Shown: positions 43,875 to 53,425 of the stretch, piece by piece | Layout of the letters: the number at the start of each line of letters is the position of its first letter | How positions within the stretch are numbered: the stretch's first letter is position 1 | Source: Pseudomonas abieticivorans | GTDB taxonomy: Bacteria; Pseudomonadota; Gammaproteobacteria; Pseudomonadales; Pseudomonadaceae | Direction: 5' to 3' | Assembly (NCBI RefSeq): GCF_023509015.1 | Contig: NZ_CP094975.1 | Location: 2,117,501 to 2,181,500 of the forward strand | DNA: 64,000 nucleotides | Notes under the pieces: generated by a model | What the model saw: the letters and a program-made list of their open reading frames with translations, nothing else | Told to the model about the DNA's origin: nothing | Databases searched by the model: none | Translations under genes and position numbers: made by a program

Positions 43875-44662
43875 GCAAGATCCCCGAAAACGACCAGCCG
43901 ATGCCGCTGGTTTCGCACCTCACCGAGTTGCGTACTCGCCTGCTGCGTTGTGTAGCGGCCATTTTCATCATCTTCGCCGGGCTGTTTTCGTTTACCCAAC
44001 AAATCTACACCTTCGTCTCTACCCCGCTGCGCCAGTACCTGCCAGTGGGCGCGACGATGATCGCCACGGACGTGTCCTCGCCGTTCCTCACGCCGCTGAA
44101 ACTCACCATGATGGTTTCGCTGTTTTTGGCGATCCCAGTGATCCTGCATCAGATCTGGGGCTTCATCGCGCCCGGCCTGTACAAACATGAAAAGCGCATC
44201 GCGGTGCCGTTGCTGGTGTCCAGCATCCTGCTGTTCTACTGCGGCATGGCCTTTGCCTACTTCCTGGTGTTCCCGCTGATCTTCAAGTTCTTCGCTGCCG
44301 CCACCCCGGCCGGCGTGGAGATGATGACCGACATCACCAGCTACCTCGACTTCGTAATGACGCTGTTCTTCGCCTTTGGCGTGGCGTTCGAAATTCCGGT
44401 GGCCGTGGTGCTGCTGGTGTGGATCGGCGTGGTCGACGTGAAGGCGCTGAAAAAAATGCGCCCCTACGTGATCATTGGTTGCTTCGTGGTGGGCATGATC
44501 CTGACCCCGCCCGACATCTTCTCGCAGACGCTGTTGGCCGTGCCCATGTGGATGCTCTTTGAAATCGGCCTGCTGTTTGGCGGCCTGATCAAGAAGCGCG
44601 GCGACCATGAAGAGTCAGCCGACAACGACGGCAACGACCAACCGCCAGCGACCCAGCCGTGA
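43871..44662 (+). CDS. tatC: Twin-arginine translocase subunit TatC
   Basis: Core signal-peptide receptor with six membrane helices (263 residues). [16 protein letters not shown] near the N-terminus holds the conserved residues that contact the twin arginines. [26 protein letters not shown] and the later [14 protein letters not shown] are family signatures. The C-terminal tail is charged. It overlaps tatB by 4 nt and the rsmE GTG start by 4 nt. Confidence 0.97.
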   Translation: MSKIPENDQPMPLVSHLTELRTRLLRCVAAIFIIFAGLFSFTQQIYTFVSTPLRQYLPVGATMIATDVSSPFLTPLKLTMMVSLFLAIPVILHQIWGFIAPGLYKHEKRIAVPLLVSSILLFYCGMAFAYFLVFPLIFKFFAAATPAGVEMMTDITSYLDFVMTLFFAFGVAFEIPVAVVLLVWIGVVDVKALKKMRPYVIIGCFVVGMILTPPDIFSQTLLAVPMWMLFEIGLLFGGLIKKRGDHEESADNDGNDQPPATQP

Positions 44663-45366
44663 ACCTGCTGCTACTGGAAGAGGCCGACTTTATCGCGGCC
44701 GACCGGGTGGTGCTGCGTGATCGGCGCCTGACGCACATGCAGGAAGTACACCGCTGCGAGGTCGGCGACAGCATGCGCGTGGGCCGCATCGGCGGCCTGA
44801 TGGGCACGGCCGAGGTGGTGCGCCTGGAGGCGGGCGAAGCAGAGCTGGTGGTACGCCTTGACCTGCCGCCACCCGCCAAACTGCCACTGACCCTGGTACT
44901 GGCCCTGCCCCGACCGAAGATGCTGCGCCGGGTGTTCCAGACGGTTGCGACCATGGGCGTACCCAAGCTGATCCTGGTGAACAGCTACCGGGTCGAAAAA
45001 AGCTTCTGGCAAACCCCCTTCCTGGAGCCCGAGGCCATTCGCGAACAACTGATCCTGGGCCTGGAGCAGGCTCGCGACAGCGTGTTGCCGGAAGTGGTCA
45101 TAGAAAAGCGCTTCAAGCCCTTCGTCGAAGACCGCCTGCCGGCCATTAGCGAAGGCACCCTGGGGCTGGTTGGCCACCCCGGCAACCATCCATCCTGCCC
45201 GCGCGGGCTGGCTGAACCGGTGACCCTGGCCATTGGGCCGGAAGGTGGCTGGATACCCTACGAAATCGAACTGCTGGGTAAATCGGGATTACAGCCGGTA
45301 CAGCTTGGCGAACGGATCCTGCGGGTGGAGACAGCGGTAACTGCGCTGCTCGCCAGACTCTTCTAA
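44659..45366 (+). CDS. rsmE: 16S rRNA (uracil-1498-N3)-methyltransferase RsmE
   Basis: SPOUT-class methyltransferase that modifies U1498 of 16S rRNA (235 residues). The N-terminal PUA-like domain covers about 1-70. The C-terminal knotted domain carries [18 protein letters not shown] and the final [19 protein letters not shown], which form the SAM-binding knot. The start is the GTG at 44659, overlapping the tatC stop, so translation depends on tatC. Co-location with tat genes is common in pseudomonads. Confidence 0.95.
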   Translation: MNLLLLEEADFIAADRVVLRDRRLTHMQEVHRCEVGDSMRVGRIGGLMGTAEVVRLEAGEAELVVRLDLPPPAKLPLTLVLALPRPKMLRRVFQTVATMGVPKLILVNSYRVEKSFWQTPFLEPEAIREQLILGLEQARDSVLPEVVIEKRFKPFVEDRLPAISEGTLGLVGHPGNHPSCPRGLAEPVTLAIGPEGGWIPYEIELLGKSGLQPVQLGERILRVETAVTALLARLF

Positions 45367-45466
45367 AAAGTCCGATTCACGGTAGTCAACTTCCTGTGTT
45401 GGGGGCCGATATAGTGGCACGCTAGTAGCAATTTGCTTAGCCTGCCCGCTATGGAGTGCACCCCAC

Positions 45467-47383
45467 ATGTACGCTTGGATCTCCCTGAAACTGGGACATA
45501 TTGGTGTGAGCCGTAAACTCATGATCGGCTTCGGCCTGGTCCTGCTGTGCACGCTGCTCATCATGTTCACCGGCTGGAGTGGCCTGAACAGCCTGATCGA
45601 TCGTGGCAACAAGATCGGCACCATCGCGCACATCAGCGAATTGACCCGCGACCTGCGGATCAACCAGCAGGGCATCGCGGTGCAGGGCGGCAATAACACC
45701 GGGGATGCGCTCAAACGCACCCTTGGCGAGTTGCCACGGGCGATTGAGGCGGCAAAGCAGCAACTGACTCGACCCCAGGACCTCACCCGCCTAGACCAGC
45801 AACTGAGCGCGACCAGCGAATACCAACGCGCACTGGGCCAACTCGACCAAGCCCTGCAGAACCGCGAGAACGCCCGTAGCGCCTTGGGCGGAACCGCCGA
45901 CAAGGCCGTCGAGCTGATCGGCAACGTCGAAAAGGGGCTGCTGCAAGGGGAAAACCTGCAGCGCTTCAATAGCGTGGTGACCCTGAGCAAACTGATCCAG
46001 CAGGCACGCTTCCAGGTGCGCGGCTACACCTACAGCGGCCGCCCCGAGGCTGAGCAACCGGCACTGGATGCCATCGAGCAGGCCGAAACAGCCACGGCCA
46101 CCCTGGCCGGCAGCCTGAGCATCGAATACATGCGCAATTTGCAGCAGGCCACCGAGTCAATCAAGGGCTACCGCGCGGCCGTCGGCCAATACCGCGACTC
46201 TCAAGTGGCCAGTGCCCAGGCACTCAAGGTGATGGATGAGCAGGGCCTGCGCTTGCTCGACCTGAGCCAGCAATTGACCACCGGGCAGAACGACATGCGC
46301 GACAGCGACGCTTCGCACGCCAAGTCGATGCTGATGATTGCCACCGCGCTGGCGGTATTCTTCAGCGTATTGGCCGGCTGGGCGATCACCCGGCAGATCA
46401 TGATCCCGCTGACCCACGTCGGCCGTGTCGTGGACCAGGTGGCAGCCGGCGACTTGACGCAAAACATCGACTCCAAGCGCCGCGACGAACTGGGCCAGTT
46501 GATGCGCGGCGTGCAACGCATGATCAGCGGCCTGCGCGAGCTGGTCAGTGGTATCAACGAAGGCGCTACGCAAATCGCCAGCGCCGCCGAAGAGCTGTCA
46601 GCCGTTACCGAGCAAACCCGCACCGGGGTTAACAGCCAGAAGGTGGAGACCGATCAGGTGGCCACCGCCATGAACGAAATGGCTGCCACGGTGCAGGAAG
46701 TGGCGCGTAACGCCGAGCAAGCCTCTGAAGCAGCAATGGCTGCTGACCAGCAGGCCCGTGAAGGCGACAAGGTGGTGAACGAGGCCATCGCCCAGATCGA
46801 GCGCCTGGCCAAGGAGGTGGGCAACTCCACCGAAGCCATGGGCCAGCTCAAGCGCGAAAGCGACAAGATCGGCGGCGTGCTAGACGTGATCAAGTCCGTG
46901 GCCCAGCAAACCAACCTGCTGGCCCTGAACGCCGCCATCGAGGCGGCCCGTGCGGGCGAGGCCGGCCGCGGCTTTGCCGTGGTCGCCGACGAAGTGCGCA
47001 GCCTGGCCCAGCGCACGCAGAAATCCACGGAAGAAATCGAAGAACTGATCGCCGGCCTGCAAAGCGGCACCCAGCAAGTGGCGATGGTAATGGACAACAG
47101 CCGCACGCTCACCGACAGCAGCGTGGAACTGACCCGCAAGGCTGGCGGTTCACTGGAAAACATCACCCGCACGGTGTCGGCCATCCAGGCGATGAACCAG
47201 CAGATTGCCGCTGCTGCCGAGCAACAGAGCGCGGTGGCCGAGGAGATCAACCGGAGCGTGCTGAACGTGCGTGACGTGTCGGACCAAACCTCGGCAGCCA
47301 GTGAAGAGACGGCGGCCTCCAGTGTTGAGCTGGCGCGATTGGGGACGCACTTGCAGGCGTTGGTGGGCAAGTTTCGGGTTTGA
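45467..47383 (+). CDS. Methyl-accepting chemotaxis protein with helical bimodular-type sensor
   Basis: Transmembrane chemoreceptor of 638 residues. TM1 is at about 18-40. The large periplasmic sensor (about 41-283) is all helical, and its [20 protein letters not shown] block resembles the HBM domain of P. putida McpS. TM2 is at about 285-307, then HAMP (about 308-360) and the signalling helices with the tip [20 protein letters not shown] at about 480. The size and layout match McpS-like receptors for organic acids, but the ligand cannot be read from the sequence. No CheB/R-docking pentapeptide is present at the C-terminus. It is monocistronic and followed by a hairpin. Confidence 0.93.
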   Translation: MYAWISLKLGHIGVSRKLMIGFGLVLLCTLLIMFTGWSGLNSLIDRGNKIGTIAHISELTRDLRINQQGIAVQGGNNTGDALKRTLGELPRAIEAAKQQLTRPQDLTRLDQQLSATSEYQRALGQLDQALQNRENARSALGGTADKAVELIGNVEKGLLQGENLQRFNSVVTLSKLIQQARFQVRGYTYSGRPEAEQPALDAIEQAETATATLAGSLSIEYMRNLQQATESIKGYRAAVGQYRDSQVASAQALKVMDEQGLRLLDLSQQLTTGQNDMRDSDASHAKSMLMIATALAVFFSVLAGWAITRQIMIPLTHVGRVVDQVAAGDLTQNIDSKRRDELGQLMRGVQRMISGLRELVSGINEGATQIASAAEELSAVTEQTRTGVNSQKVETDQVATAMNEMAATVQEVARNAEQASEAAMAADQQAREGDKVVNEAIAQIERLAKEVGNSTEAMGQLKRESDKIGGVLDVIKSVAQQTNLLALNAAIEAARAGEAGRGFAVVADEVRSLAQRTQKSTEEIEELIAGLQSGTQQVAMVMDNSRTLTDSSVELTRKAGGSLENITRTVSAIQAMNQQIAAAAEQQSAVAEEINRSVLNVRDVSDQTSAASEETAASSVELARLGTHLQALVGKFRV

Positions 47384-47395
47384 TCCATAATCGCT

Positions 47396-47437
47396 GCCGC
47401 AGGCTGCGTGGGTATTTTAAAACACGCAGTCTACGGC
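47396..47437 (+). terminator. Hairpin after the chemoreceptor gene
   Basis: GCCGCAGGCTGCGTG pairs with CACGCAGTCTACGGC (13 Watson-Crick pairs, one G-T pair, one mismatch) around a 12-nt AT-rich loop, starting 12 nt after the stop. No T run follows, so the terminator role is likely but not certain. Confidence 0.5.
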
Positions 47438-47453
47438 ATCGGCTACACGGTCA

Positions 47454-47816
47454 TTACAACGGGCCACTGCCCAAGTAACAAACAAAGGAAGTAGAGGTGT
47501 CAAGCAACGCGCCAGAGCGGAACAACTTGTAAAATATCTCACATCGACTTCCGTGCTGTTTCAGCTCAATGAACGTAGCACCTGTGACCCAGACTGCTTT
47601 GGCTTCAAGTGTAGCAATAGTGTAGGTTGAAAGTGACTTTTGATAAGTGCCTACCTTTGCGATCAACTCGATCTGATCACCCGCTCTAAAACCGGGATCA
47701 AGCGGTACCCATACGGTGCCCCCACTGGCATAGCCCGGAAAGCCACCTCCCGCAGCCACACCATCTAGGTTAGGCGTGTACAGCATCATTACAGCACTAT
47801 CGTCTTTATCATTCAT
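47454..47816 (-). CDS. Unrecognised small protein in an AT-richer accessory patch
   Basis: Predicted soluble protein of 120 residues, mainly beta-strand. The N-terminus (NDKDDSAVMMLYTPNLDGVA) is polar with a Gly-rich stretch (AAGGGFPGYASGG). WVPLDPGFRAGDQIELIAK and EAKAVWVTGATFIELKQ look like strands of an immunoglobulin- or lectin-like fold, but I recognise no family. There is no signal peptide or membrane segment. The ATG at 47816 has a GAGG site 8 nt upstream; a GTG three codons earlier is possible. Base composition is clearly lower in GC than the neighbours. It lies alone between the chemoreceptor and the ABC transporter. It may be an acquired gene or a detached module of a larger protein. 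Confidence 0.65.
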   Translation of the reverse strand: MNDKDDSAVMMLYTPNLDGVAAGGGFPGYASGGTVWVPLDPGFRAGDQIELIAKVGTYQKSLSTYTIATLEAKAVWVTGATFIELKQHGSRCEIFYKLFRSGALLDTSTSFVCYLGSGPL

Positions 47817-47829
47817 TTTGCACACCTCA

Positions 47830-47855
47830 ATTATATTGATGACGACACCGTGTCG
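47830..47855 (-). promoter_or_regulatory. Promoter and operator-like palindrome of the orphan gene
   Basis: On the minus strand a perfect TATAAT -10 (47830-47835) lies 14 nt before the orphan ATG. A perfect palindrome CGACAC-C-GTGTCG (47843-47855) sits in the -35/spacer region, where a repressor would block RNA polymerase. The -35 itself is weak (GCGACA, 15-nt spacer). Confidence 0.4.
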
Positions 47856-47978
47856 CCCCCATAATTAAAGTACTTCTATTATTTACATTCACGACCAGAC
47901 GTCGCAAAATAATAACTATCAAAAGTGCGCATCTGGATTTTATATTTTCATGCTGCACTGCATTAACATTCTTCCGTC

Positions 47979-48027
47979 TGCACGCCGCACTTTTGATCGC
48001 CACCAAAGTGTCGAAGCGCGGCGTGCA
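47979..48027. other. Large hairpin after the ABC transporter ATPase gene
   Basis: TGCACGCCGC / GCGGCGTGCA form a 10-bp perfect outer stem, and CACTTT / AAAGTG can form an inner stem. It begins 15 nt after the ATPase stop on the minus strand. There is no T run on that side, so it could be a terminator-like or 3'-end-protecting structure. Confidence 0.55.
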
Positions 48028-48041
48028 GCAAACGTTAATTT

Positions 48042-48776
48042 TTACAACACCTGGCGCAAGAATGCCTGAGCCCGTGCATCTTTCGGCGCATCAAAGAAGG
48101 CTTCTGGCGTCGAATCTTCCAGCAGCTTGCCATGGTCGAAAAACAACACCCGATCAGCCACTTCCCGGGCAAAACCCATCTCGTGGGTCACGCAGATCAT
48201 GGTCATGCCTTCCAGTGCCAGGGTCTTCATCACATCCAGCACTTCGCCGACCATTTCCGGGTCCAGCGCCGAGGTGGGCTCGTCGAACAGCATCACCTTG
48301 GGGTCCATGGCCAACGCCCGGGCAATGGCCACGCGCTGTTGCTGACCGCCCGAAAGGCGTGACGGGAACTCGTTGGCTTTCTGGCCGATGCCGACCTTTT
48401 CCAACAGGGCCCGGGCCTTTTCCTCGCGTTCCTTCTTGTTGCGCTTGCGCACCACTTTCTGCGCCAGGCACAGGTTTTCCAGCACGGTCATGTGCGGGAA
48501 CAGGTTGAAGTGCTGGAACACCATGCCCACTTCGCGGCGATAGGCATTCACGTCGGTCTTGGGGTCGGCCAGTTGCAGGCCGTCGATGCTCACCGAGCCT
48601 TCGTCAAAGCTTTCCAGGCCATTCAGGCAGCGCAAAAAGGTCGACTTGCCCGACCCCGAAGGGCCGACCACCACTAGCACCTCGCCCCTGGCGACGTGGG
48701 TGCTGACGTGATCTACCGCACGCACCACGTGGCCGCGGGTATCGAAGACTTTTACCAGGTCACGAACTTCAATCAC
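48042..48776 (-). CDS. Polar amino-acid ABC transporter ATPase
   Basis: Cytoplasmic ATPase of a polar amino-acid importer (244 residues, GlnQ/HisP type). Walker A GPSGSGKS, the Q-loop [12 protein letters not shown], the signature LSGGQQQR, Walker [15 protein letters not shown] and the H-loop VTHEMGF are all intact. The frame extends to a TTG at 48797, but the GTG at 48776 has an ideal GGAGG ten nt upstream and gives the family start [11 protein letters not shown]. It overlaps the permease gene by 8 nt. The substrate is unknown; the general-amino-acid or acidic/polar type is possible. Confidence 0.95.
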   Translation of the reverse strand: MIEVRDLVKVFDTRGHVVRAVDHVSTHVARGEVLVVVGPSGSGKSTFLRCLNGLESFDEGSVSIDGLQLADPKTDVNAYRREVGMVFQHFNLFPHMTVLENLCLAQKVVRKRNKKEREEKARALLEKVGIGQKANEFPSRLSGGQQQRVAIARALAMDPKVMLFDEPTSALDPEMVGEVLDVMKTLALEGMTMICVTHEMGFAREVADRVLFFDHGKLLEDSTPEAFFDAPKDARAQAFLRQVL

Positions 48777-49731
48777 TTTGCGCAAGCCTCCGCTCAAGCC
48801 GGCTGGCGAAGTGCGACAGCGGCAGGTTGATCAGCAAATACAGGGCAGCCACGCAGAACCAGATCTCGAAGGTGGAGAACGATGTGGTGATCGCCTCGCG
48901 GCCGCTCTTGGTCAGCTCGGTGATGGAGATCACCGACACCAGTGAGGTGTCTTTCACCAAGCTGATGAACTGCCCGGCCAACGGTGGCAGCACGCGCTTG
49001 AACGCCTGCGGCAGTATCACGTGGCGCATCGACTGGTTGGCACTCAAGCCCAGCGAACGCGCCGCTTCACCTTGGCCACGGGCAATCGACTGCACGCCGG
49101 CACGCACGATCTCGGCCACGTAGGCACCGGTGAACAGTGCCAATGCGGCAACCCCTGCGAACTCGCGGGACAGGTTGAGCACGGTACCGATGAAAAAGTA
49201 GAAAATGAAGATCTGCACCAACAGCGGCGTACCGCGCACAAGTTCCACGTATACCGTCGACAGGTCACGCAGGGTCGGGTTGTTGGACAGCCGACACAGG
49301 CCGGCGAACAAACCGATCACCAAGCCCATGACGCCAGACACCAACGAAATCCAGATGGTGGTCCACAAGCCCCAGGCCAACGGCCCGGCCGCCCAGTGGC
49401 GGGTCACGCCAACGGCGTCGCCTTCGGACACGTCATCGCCTTCGCTCATGTGCACGCTGTCTTGCGCCACGTCGAGCACTTGGTCGTCACCGTCCTCGCC
49501 CTTGATAGTGACCCGGGCCATGTCGCCCTGCACCACGATGGACTCAAGGATGCCGTTGCTGGCCGCGCGCTGGGTGTCCTCGGCCTTGTAGGCAAAGTAC
49601 TGGGGCACGCGGTTCCAGCGCCATTCGTAAGAAATCATCGACGTCGCGTAAAACAGGCAAACCGCCAGCCCGACAAGGACCAGCGCCGTCAACCCATGCC
49701 AGGGCCACTGGGCTTTCTTGTGTTTGATCAC
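48769..49731 (-). CDS. Polar amino-acid ABC transporter permease with periplasmic insert
   Basis: Inner-membrane permease of 320 residues. The first helix (about 13-33) is followed by an extra periplasmic segment of about 80 residues (about 36-115; [20 protein letters not shown], a strand-rich part, then acidic [12 protein letters not shown]) before the usual HisM/GlnP core. The core has the EAA-type loop [20 protein letters not shown] and five helices. Ordinary GlnP-type permeases are 220-250 residues without this insert. The start is a GTG at 49731 with AGGA upstream. It lies between the binding-protein and ATPase genes; with only one permease gene, a homodimer is expected. Confidence 0.93.
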   Translation of the reverse strand: MIKHKKAQWPWHGLTALVLVGLAVCLFYATSMISYEWRWNRVPQYFAYKAEDTQRAASNGILESIVVQGDMARVTIKGEDGDDQVLDVAQDSVHMSEGDDVSEGDAVGVTRHWAAGPLAWGLWTTIWISLVSGVMGLVIGLFAGLCRLSNNPTLRDLSTVYVELVRGTPLLVQIFIFYFFIGTVLNLSREFAGVAALALFTGAYVAEIVRAGVQSIARGQGEAARSLGLSANQSMRHVILPQAFKRVLPPLAGQFISLVKDTSLVSVISITELTKSGREAITTSFSTFEIWFCVAALYLLINLPLSHFASRLERRLAQSD

Positions 49732-49801
49732 TGCTGCATTCCTAAAAGCGAACGCGCAGCCAAGGCTGCGCGCTAGGTCTCAAGCTAAGGAAGCTTGAGG
49801 C

Positions 49802-50599
49802 TTATTCCATCTCTTTGAGCCAGGTCTTATTCTTGAACCACTTGTCATGAATACGATCGTAGGAACCGTCTTCATGAGCCTGGCGCAGGTAGTTGTTGAT
49901 GAAGTTCAGGCTGTCGTAATCGCCCTTCTTCAGGCCAAAGGCCAGCGGCTCGTAGGTGAACGGCTGGTCGAGGAACAGCAACTTGCCGTTGCCGGCTTTA
50001 TCCACGGCCACTACGTTGTAGGGCGAGTCGTAGATAAAGGCATCCGCCTTGCCATTGACCACGTCCATCACCGCTTCCTGCTCGTTGTCGTAGCCGTGGT
50101 ACTGGGCCTTGGCGATCAACTTGCGGGCGACGAACTCACCGGTGGTACCCACCTTGGAAGTGATGCGGTAGTCGGCAGTGTTCAGGTCTTTATAGGTTTT
50201 GACCTTGTCGGCCAACTCCTTGCGAATCAGCAGCGTTTGGCCGACCACGATGAAGGGGTCGCTGAAGTTGATGCGCAGGTTACGCTCCTGGGTCACGGTC
50301 AGGCCGCTGCCGATCAGGTCGAACTTGTCGGTCATCAACGCCGGGATGATCCCGTCCAAGCTGGTGGACACCAGTTCCAGCTTGACGCCCATGGTCTTGG
50401 CCATGGCCTTGAGCAGGTCCACTTCAAAACCGATGATCTCGCCGCGCTTGTTGGTCATTTCGAACGGCATGTAGGTCGGGTCCATGCCCACCCGCAGGGT
50501 GCCGCGCTTGACCGCCTCATCGATGGCACCGGCTTGGGCCGCACCGATCCCGCCCCACGCCATGACGCCGAGCAGCACCATCGACAGAAACTTTTTCAT
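49802..50599 (-). CDS. Amino-acid ABC transporter substrate-binding protein
   Basis: Periplasmic binding protein of SBP family 3 (265 residues). The signal peptide ends at AQA (about residue 23). Family features are LRVGMDPTYMPFEM, GFEVDLLKAMAKTMG, DLIGSGLTVTQERNLRINFSDP and VGTTGEFVARKL. The ATG at 50599 has GGGGAG 6-9 nt upstream; a GTG one codon earlier is less likely. It is first of three transporter genes, 243 nt after opgH, with a terminator between them. The ligand, probably a polar amino acid, cannot be determined. Confidence 0.94.
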   Translation of the reverse strand: MKKFLSMVLLGVMAWGGIGAAQAGAIDEAVKRGTLRVGMDPTYMPFEMTNKRGEIIGFEVDLLKAMAKTMGVKLELVSTSLDGIIPALMTDKFDLIGSGLTVTQERNLRINFSDPFIVVGQTLLIRKELADKVKTYKDLNTADYRITSKVGTTGEFVARKLIAKAQYHGYDNEQEAVMDVVNGKADAFIYDSPYNVVAVDKAGNGKLLFLDQPFTYEPLAFGLKKGDYDSLNFINNYLRQAHEDGSYDRIHDKWFKNKTWLKEME

Positions 50600-50805
50600 C
50601 ACCCACTCCCCTCACTTACGGATATCGCCACCGGCGTTCACGTTGCCGCCAGGCAGATTCAGGCGCAACGCATCGGCGACGCACCATTTCGGGGTGCGAT
50701 CCTAACGTGTTCGTGAGCTAGTACAAGGGCTGGGGACGACTTTGTTACTCAATGGCACATGAAAAATGCGGCCAAGAGTGTAAGAAATAGCTTCAACGAA
50801 CTGAA

Positions 50806-50838
50806 ACGGGCCCTTGAGCTGTTCACTCAAGGGCCCGT
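50806..50838 (-). terminator. Terminator after opgH
   Basis: A 13-bp perfect stem ACGGGCCCTTGAG / CTCAAGGGCCCGT with a 7-nt loop, starting 5 nt after the opgH stop. Only a short TTT follows on the minus strand. Confidence 0.7.
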
Positions 50839-50842
50839 GTTT

Positions 50843-53425
50843 TCAGGCGTTTGCCAGGGTAGTCGGGGTTAGCGACTGGGGAACAAGCGGTAACAACGGT
50901 GAATGCGGGTCGGCATCGATCGACTTGCGCCAGGCATCGAGCCAGGCCGAATTGCCCTCGCTCCAAACCAGTGCATGCAACCGTGACAACGCCACAGGAT
51001 CGCTCAGCAACTGCAGGCGGGTGTTGCCATCAAGGCTCGCCGGCCCCGCTTCCAATGCCTTGCGGATACGCGCTTCACGCATGTTTTCCACAGGCACGGC
51101 ACCGGAACGGTGACGGGCGGTGGCCAGGCCACAGGCCAGGGCGTTTTGCTGCGGGTCGACCACGGCGCGCACAAAACCGTCTTTCAATGCATGCCAGCGG
51201 TTTTCGTGGGTGTACTGGTCGGTCGAGATCAGCTCTTGCGGCGTGTCGTATTCCTCGGGGATCAGGAACAGCTTCTCGTCGCGAGCACTCAGGCCCAGGT
51301 TGGTGCGGCTGGAAATCACCGACACCGGGATCGACAGCATCAACGAACCGACGATTGGCGTCAGCCACCACAGGAAGCTTGGGTTCAGCCAGCACACCAA
51401 CAGCGCCCACAGGAAGCCCAGCAGGGTTTGCGGGCCGTGGCGACGAATCGCCTCGCTCCAGGGGGTGGAGTCATCGTCACGCTGCGGCGAGTTCCAGGTC
51501 GCGGCCCAACCCAGGAACGCAGCCAGCACGAACCGGGTGTGGAACAGCATGCGCACCGGCGCCAGCAGCATGGAGAACAGCATCTCCATCAGCATCGACA
51601 TCGTGACCTTGATACGACCGCCGTATTCCTTCGCGCCCTTGGCCCAGATCAGAATGATGCTGAGCAATTTGGGCAGGAACAACAGCACGATGGTGGTGGA
51701 GAACAGCGCGATGGCCTTGTCCGGGTGCCACTGTGGCCATAGCGGGTAAAGCTGCCGTGGTTCCAGGAAGTAGGCCGGCTCCATCAGCGTGTTCACGGCC
51801 AGCAAGGCGGTGGACAGCACCAGGAAGAAGAACCACAACGGCGCCGACAGGTAAGACATCACGCCGGTCAGGAACACCGCGCGGTGCACCGGGTGCATGC
51901 CTTTTACCAGGAACAACCGGAAGTTCATCAGGTTGCCGTGGCACCAGCGACGGTCGCGCTTGAGTTCGTCGAGCAAGTTGGGCGGCAGTTCTTCATAGCT
52001 GCCCGGCAAGTCGTAGGCGATCCACACGCCCCAGCCGGCACGGCGCATCAGCGCAGCTTCAACGAAGTCGTGGGACAGGATCGCACCGGCGAAGGCGCCC
52101 TTGCCGGGCAACGGCGCCAGGGCGCAATGCTCGATGAACGGCTTCATGCGGATGATCGCATTGTGGCCCCAGTAGTGGGATTCACCCAACTGCCAGAAGT
52201 GCAGGCCGGCGGTAAACAGCGGGCCGTAGACGCGGGTGGCGAACTGCTGCATGCGGGCATACAGGGTGTCCATGCCCGAGGCTTTGGGCGCCGTCTGGAT
52301 GATGCCGGCGTCTGGCGTGGCTTCCATCAAGCGCACCAGGCTGGTCAGGCATTCACCGCTCATCACGCTGTCGGCATCCAGCACCACCATGTAGCGGTAG
52401 TCGCCGCCCCAGCGACGGCAGAAGTCGTCGAGGTTGCCGCTTTTACGTTTTACCCGACGGCGACGGCGACGGTAGAAGATCTTGCCGAAGCCCTTGGCCT
52501 CACGGCAAACGTCCAGCCAGGCCTGTTGCTCGGCCACGGCAATGTCGGTGTCGTTGGTGTCGGAGAGAATAAAGAAGTCGAAGCGGTCCAGGTCGCCCGT
52601 GGCGGCCACCGATTCGAAGGTGGCGCGCAAACCGGCGAACACCCGAGGCACGTCTTCGTTGCAAATCGGCATTACCAGTGCGGTACGCGCACCGGCCTCG
52701 ATCGGCTCGTTACCGGCGCTGGCACCCGAGATGCGGTACTTGTCGCGCCCGGTCAGCAGTTCCAGGAAGCCCATCAAGGCGGTCCAGAAACCGGCCGATA
52801 CCCAGCAAAACAGGATCCCGAACAAGATCAGGATGCTGGTTTGCAGCGCATACGGAAGTACTTGTTGCGCGGTGAGCAGCAACGGCTGGTGCAGCACTTC
52901 GTCCAGATCGACGAACGACCAGCCCTGGTACGGCATGATGCCTTTCATGTAGTAGCCGGCGACAATCGTCTGGCCAAGCATCAGCACCAGCAGAATGTAG
53001 CGGCGCAACGACCCTACCCAGCGCCAGCGGGCCTTGGGTAGCTCCCGCTTGTCGCTCTTGGGCTCTGGCGGGTTGGTGCGCCCGGTCAGGCGCCGCCAGC
53101 CGCGGATCAGAATATTGGTTTTCCAAGGCTCTGGTACCACCCGGGTACGCTTGATCGGCGGCGTGGCCTTCAGGCACACGCGGCCGTCTGCGTCGAGGAC
53201 GAGCATCTCGGCCTCTTCCAACTCGGCCGCACTGTCGAGTGTCAGCCGGCGGCCGACCGAAGCTTGTACCGCTTCGGCCGTTTCGCCCACTGGCTTCTGG
53301 GACAGACGCTCATGCAGCTCGCCAAAGGATGTGCAACGCGCCAGTTCCGCGCGTTGCTCCTCGCTCAGGGGCAGATGTGCCAGGTACTCGCTCAGAGACT
53401 CTGGCCGTGCTGGGGAATTACTCAT
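50843..53425 (-). CDS. opgH: Osmoregulated periplasmic glucan glucosyltransferase
   Basis: Inner-membrane glycosyltransferase (860 residues) that makes the beta-1,2-linked backbone of periplasmic glucans from UDP-glucose. After a cytoplasmic N-terminal region there are two membrane helices (about 140-220). The GT2 domain follows with [39 protein letters not shown] and the [11 protein letters not shown] motif. Several helices fill about 505-690. Its ATG overlaps the end of opgG by 8 nt. A hairpin terminator follows. Confidence 0.96.
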   Translation of the reverse strand: MSNSPARPESLSEYLAHLPLSEEQRAELARCTSFGELHERLSQKPVGETAEAVQASVGRRLTLDSAAELEEAEMLVLDADGRVCLKATPPIKRTRVVPEPWKTNILIRGWRRLTGRTNPPEPKSDKRELPKARWRWVGSLRRYILLVLMLGQTIVAGYYMKGIMPYQGWSFVDLDEVLHQPLLLTAQQVLPYALQTSILILFGILFCWVSAGFWTALMGFLELLTGRDKYRISGASAGNEPIEAGARTALVMPICNEDVPRVFAGLRATFESVAATGDLDRFDFFILSDTNDTDIAVAEQQAWLDVCREAKGFGKIFYRRRRRRVKRKSGNLDDFCRRWGGDYRYMVVLDADSVMSGECLTSLVRLMEATPDAGIIQTAPKASGMDTLYARMQQFATRVYGPLFTAGLHFWQLGESHYWGHNAIIRMKPFIEHCALAPLPGKGAFAGAILSHDFVEAALMRRAGWGVWIAYDLPGSYEELPPNLLDELKRDRRWCHGNLMNFRLFLVKGMHPVHRAVFLTGVMSYLSAPLWFFFLVLSTALLAVNTLMEPAYFLEPRQLYPLWPQWHPDKAIALFSTTIVLLFLPKLLSIILIWAKGAKEYGGRIKVTMSMLMEMLFSMLLAPVRMLFHTRFVLAAFLGWAATWNSPQRDDDSTPWSEAIRRHGPQTLLGFLWALLVCWLNPSFLWWLTPIVGSLMLSIPVSVISSRTNLGLSARDEKLFLIPEEYDTPQELISTDQYTHENRWHALKDGFVRAVVDPQQNALACGLATARHRSGAVPVENMREARIRKALEAGPASLDGNTRLQLLSDPVALSRLHALVWSEGNSAWLDAWRKSIDADPHSPLLPLVPQSLTPTTLANA

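Noticed and set aside
50753..50771. TGGCACATGAAAAATGCGG as a sigma-54 promoter
   Set aside because: The GG to GC distance is 2 nt too long and it points away from the transporter genes.
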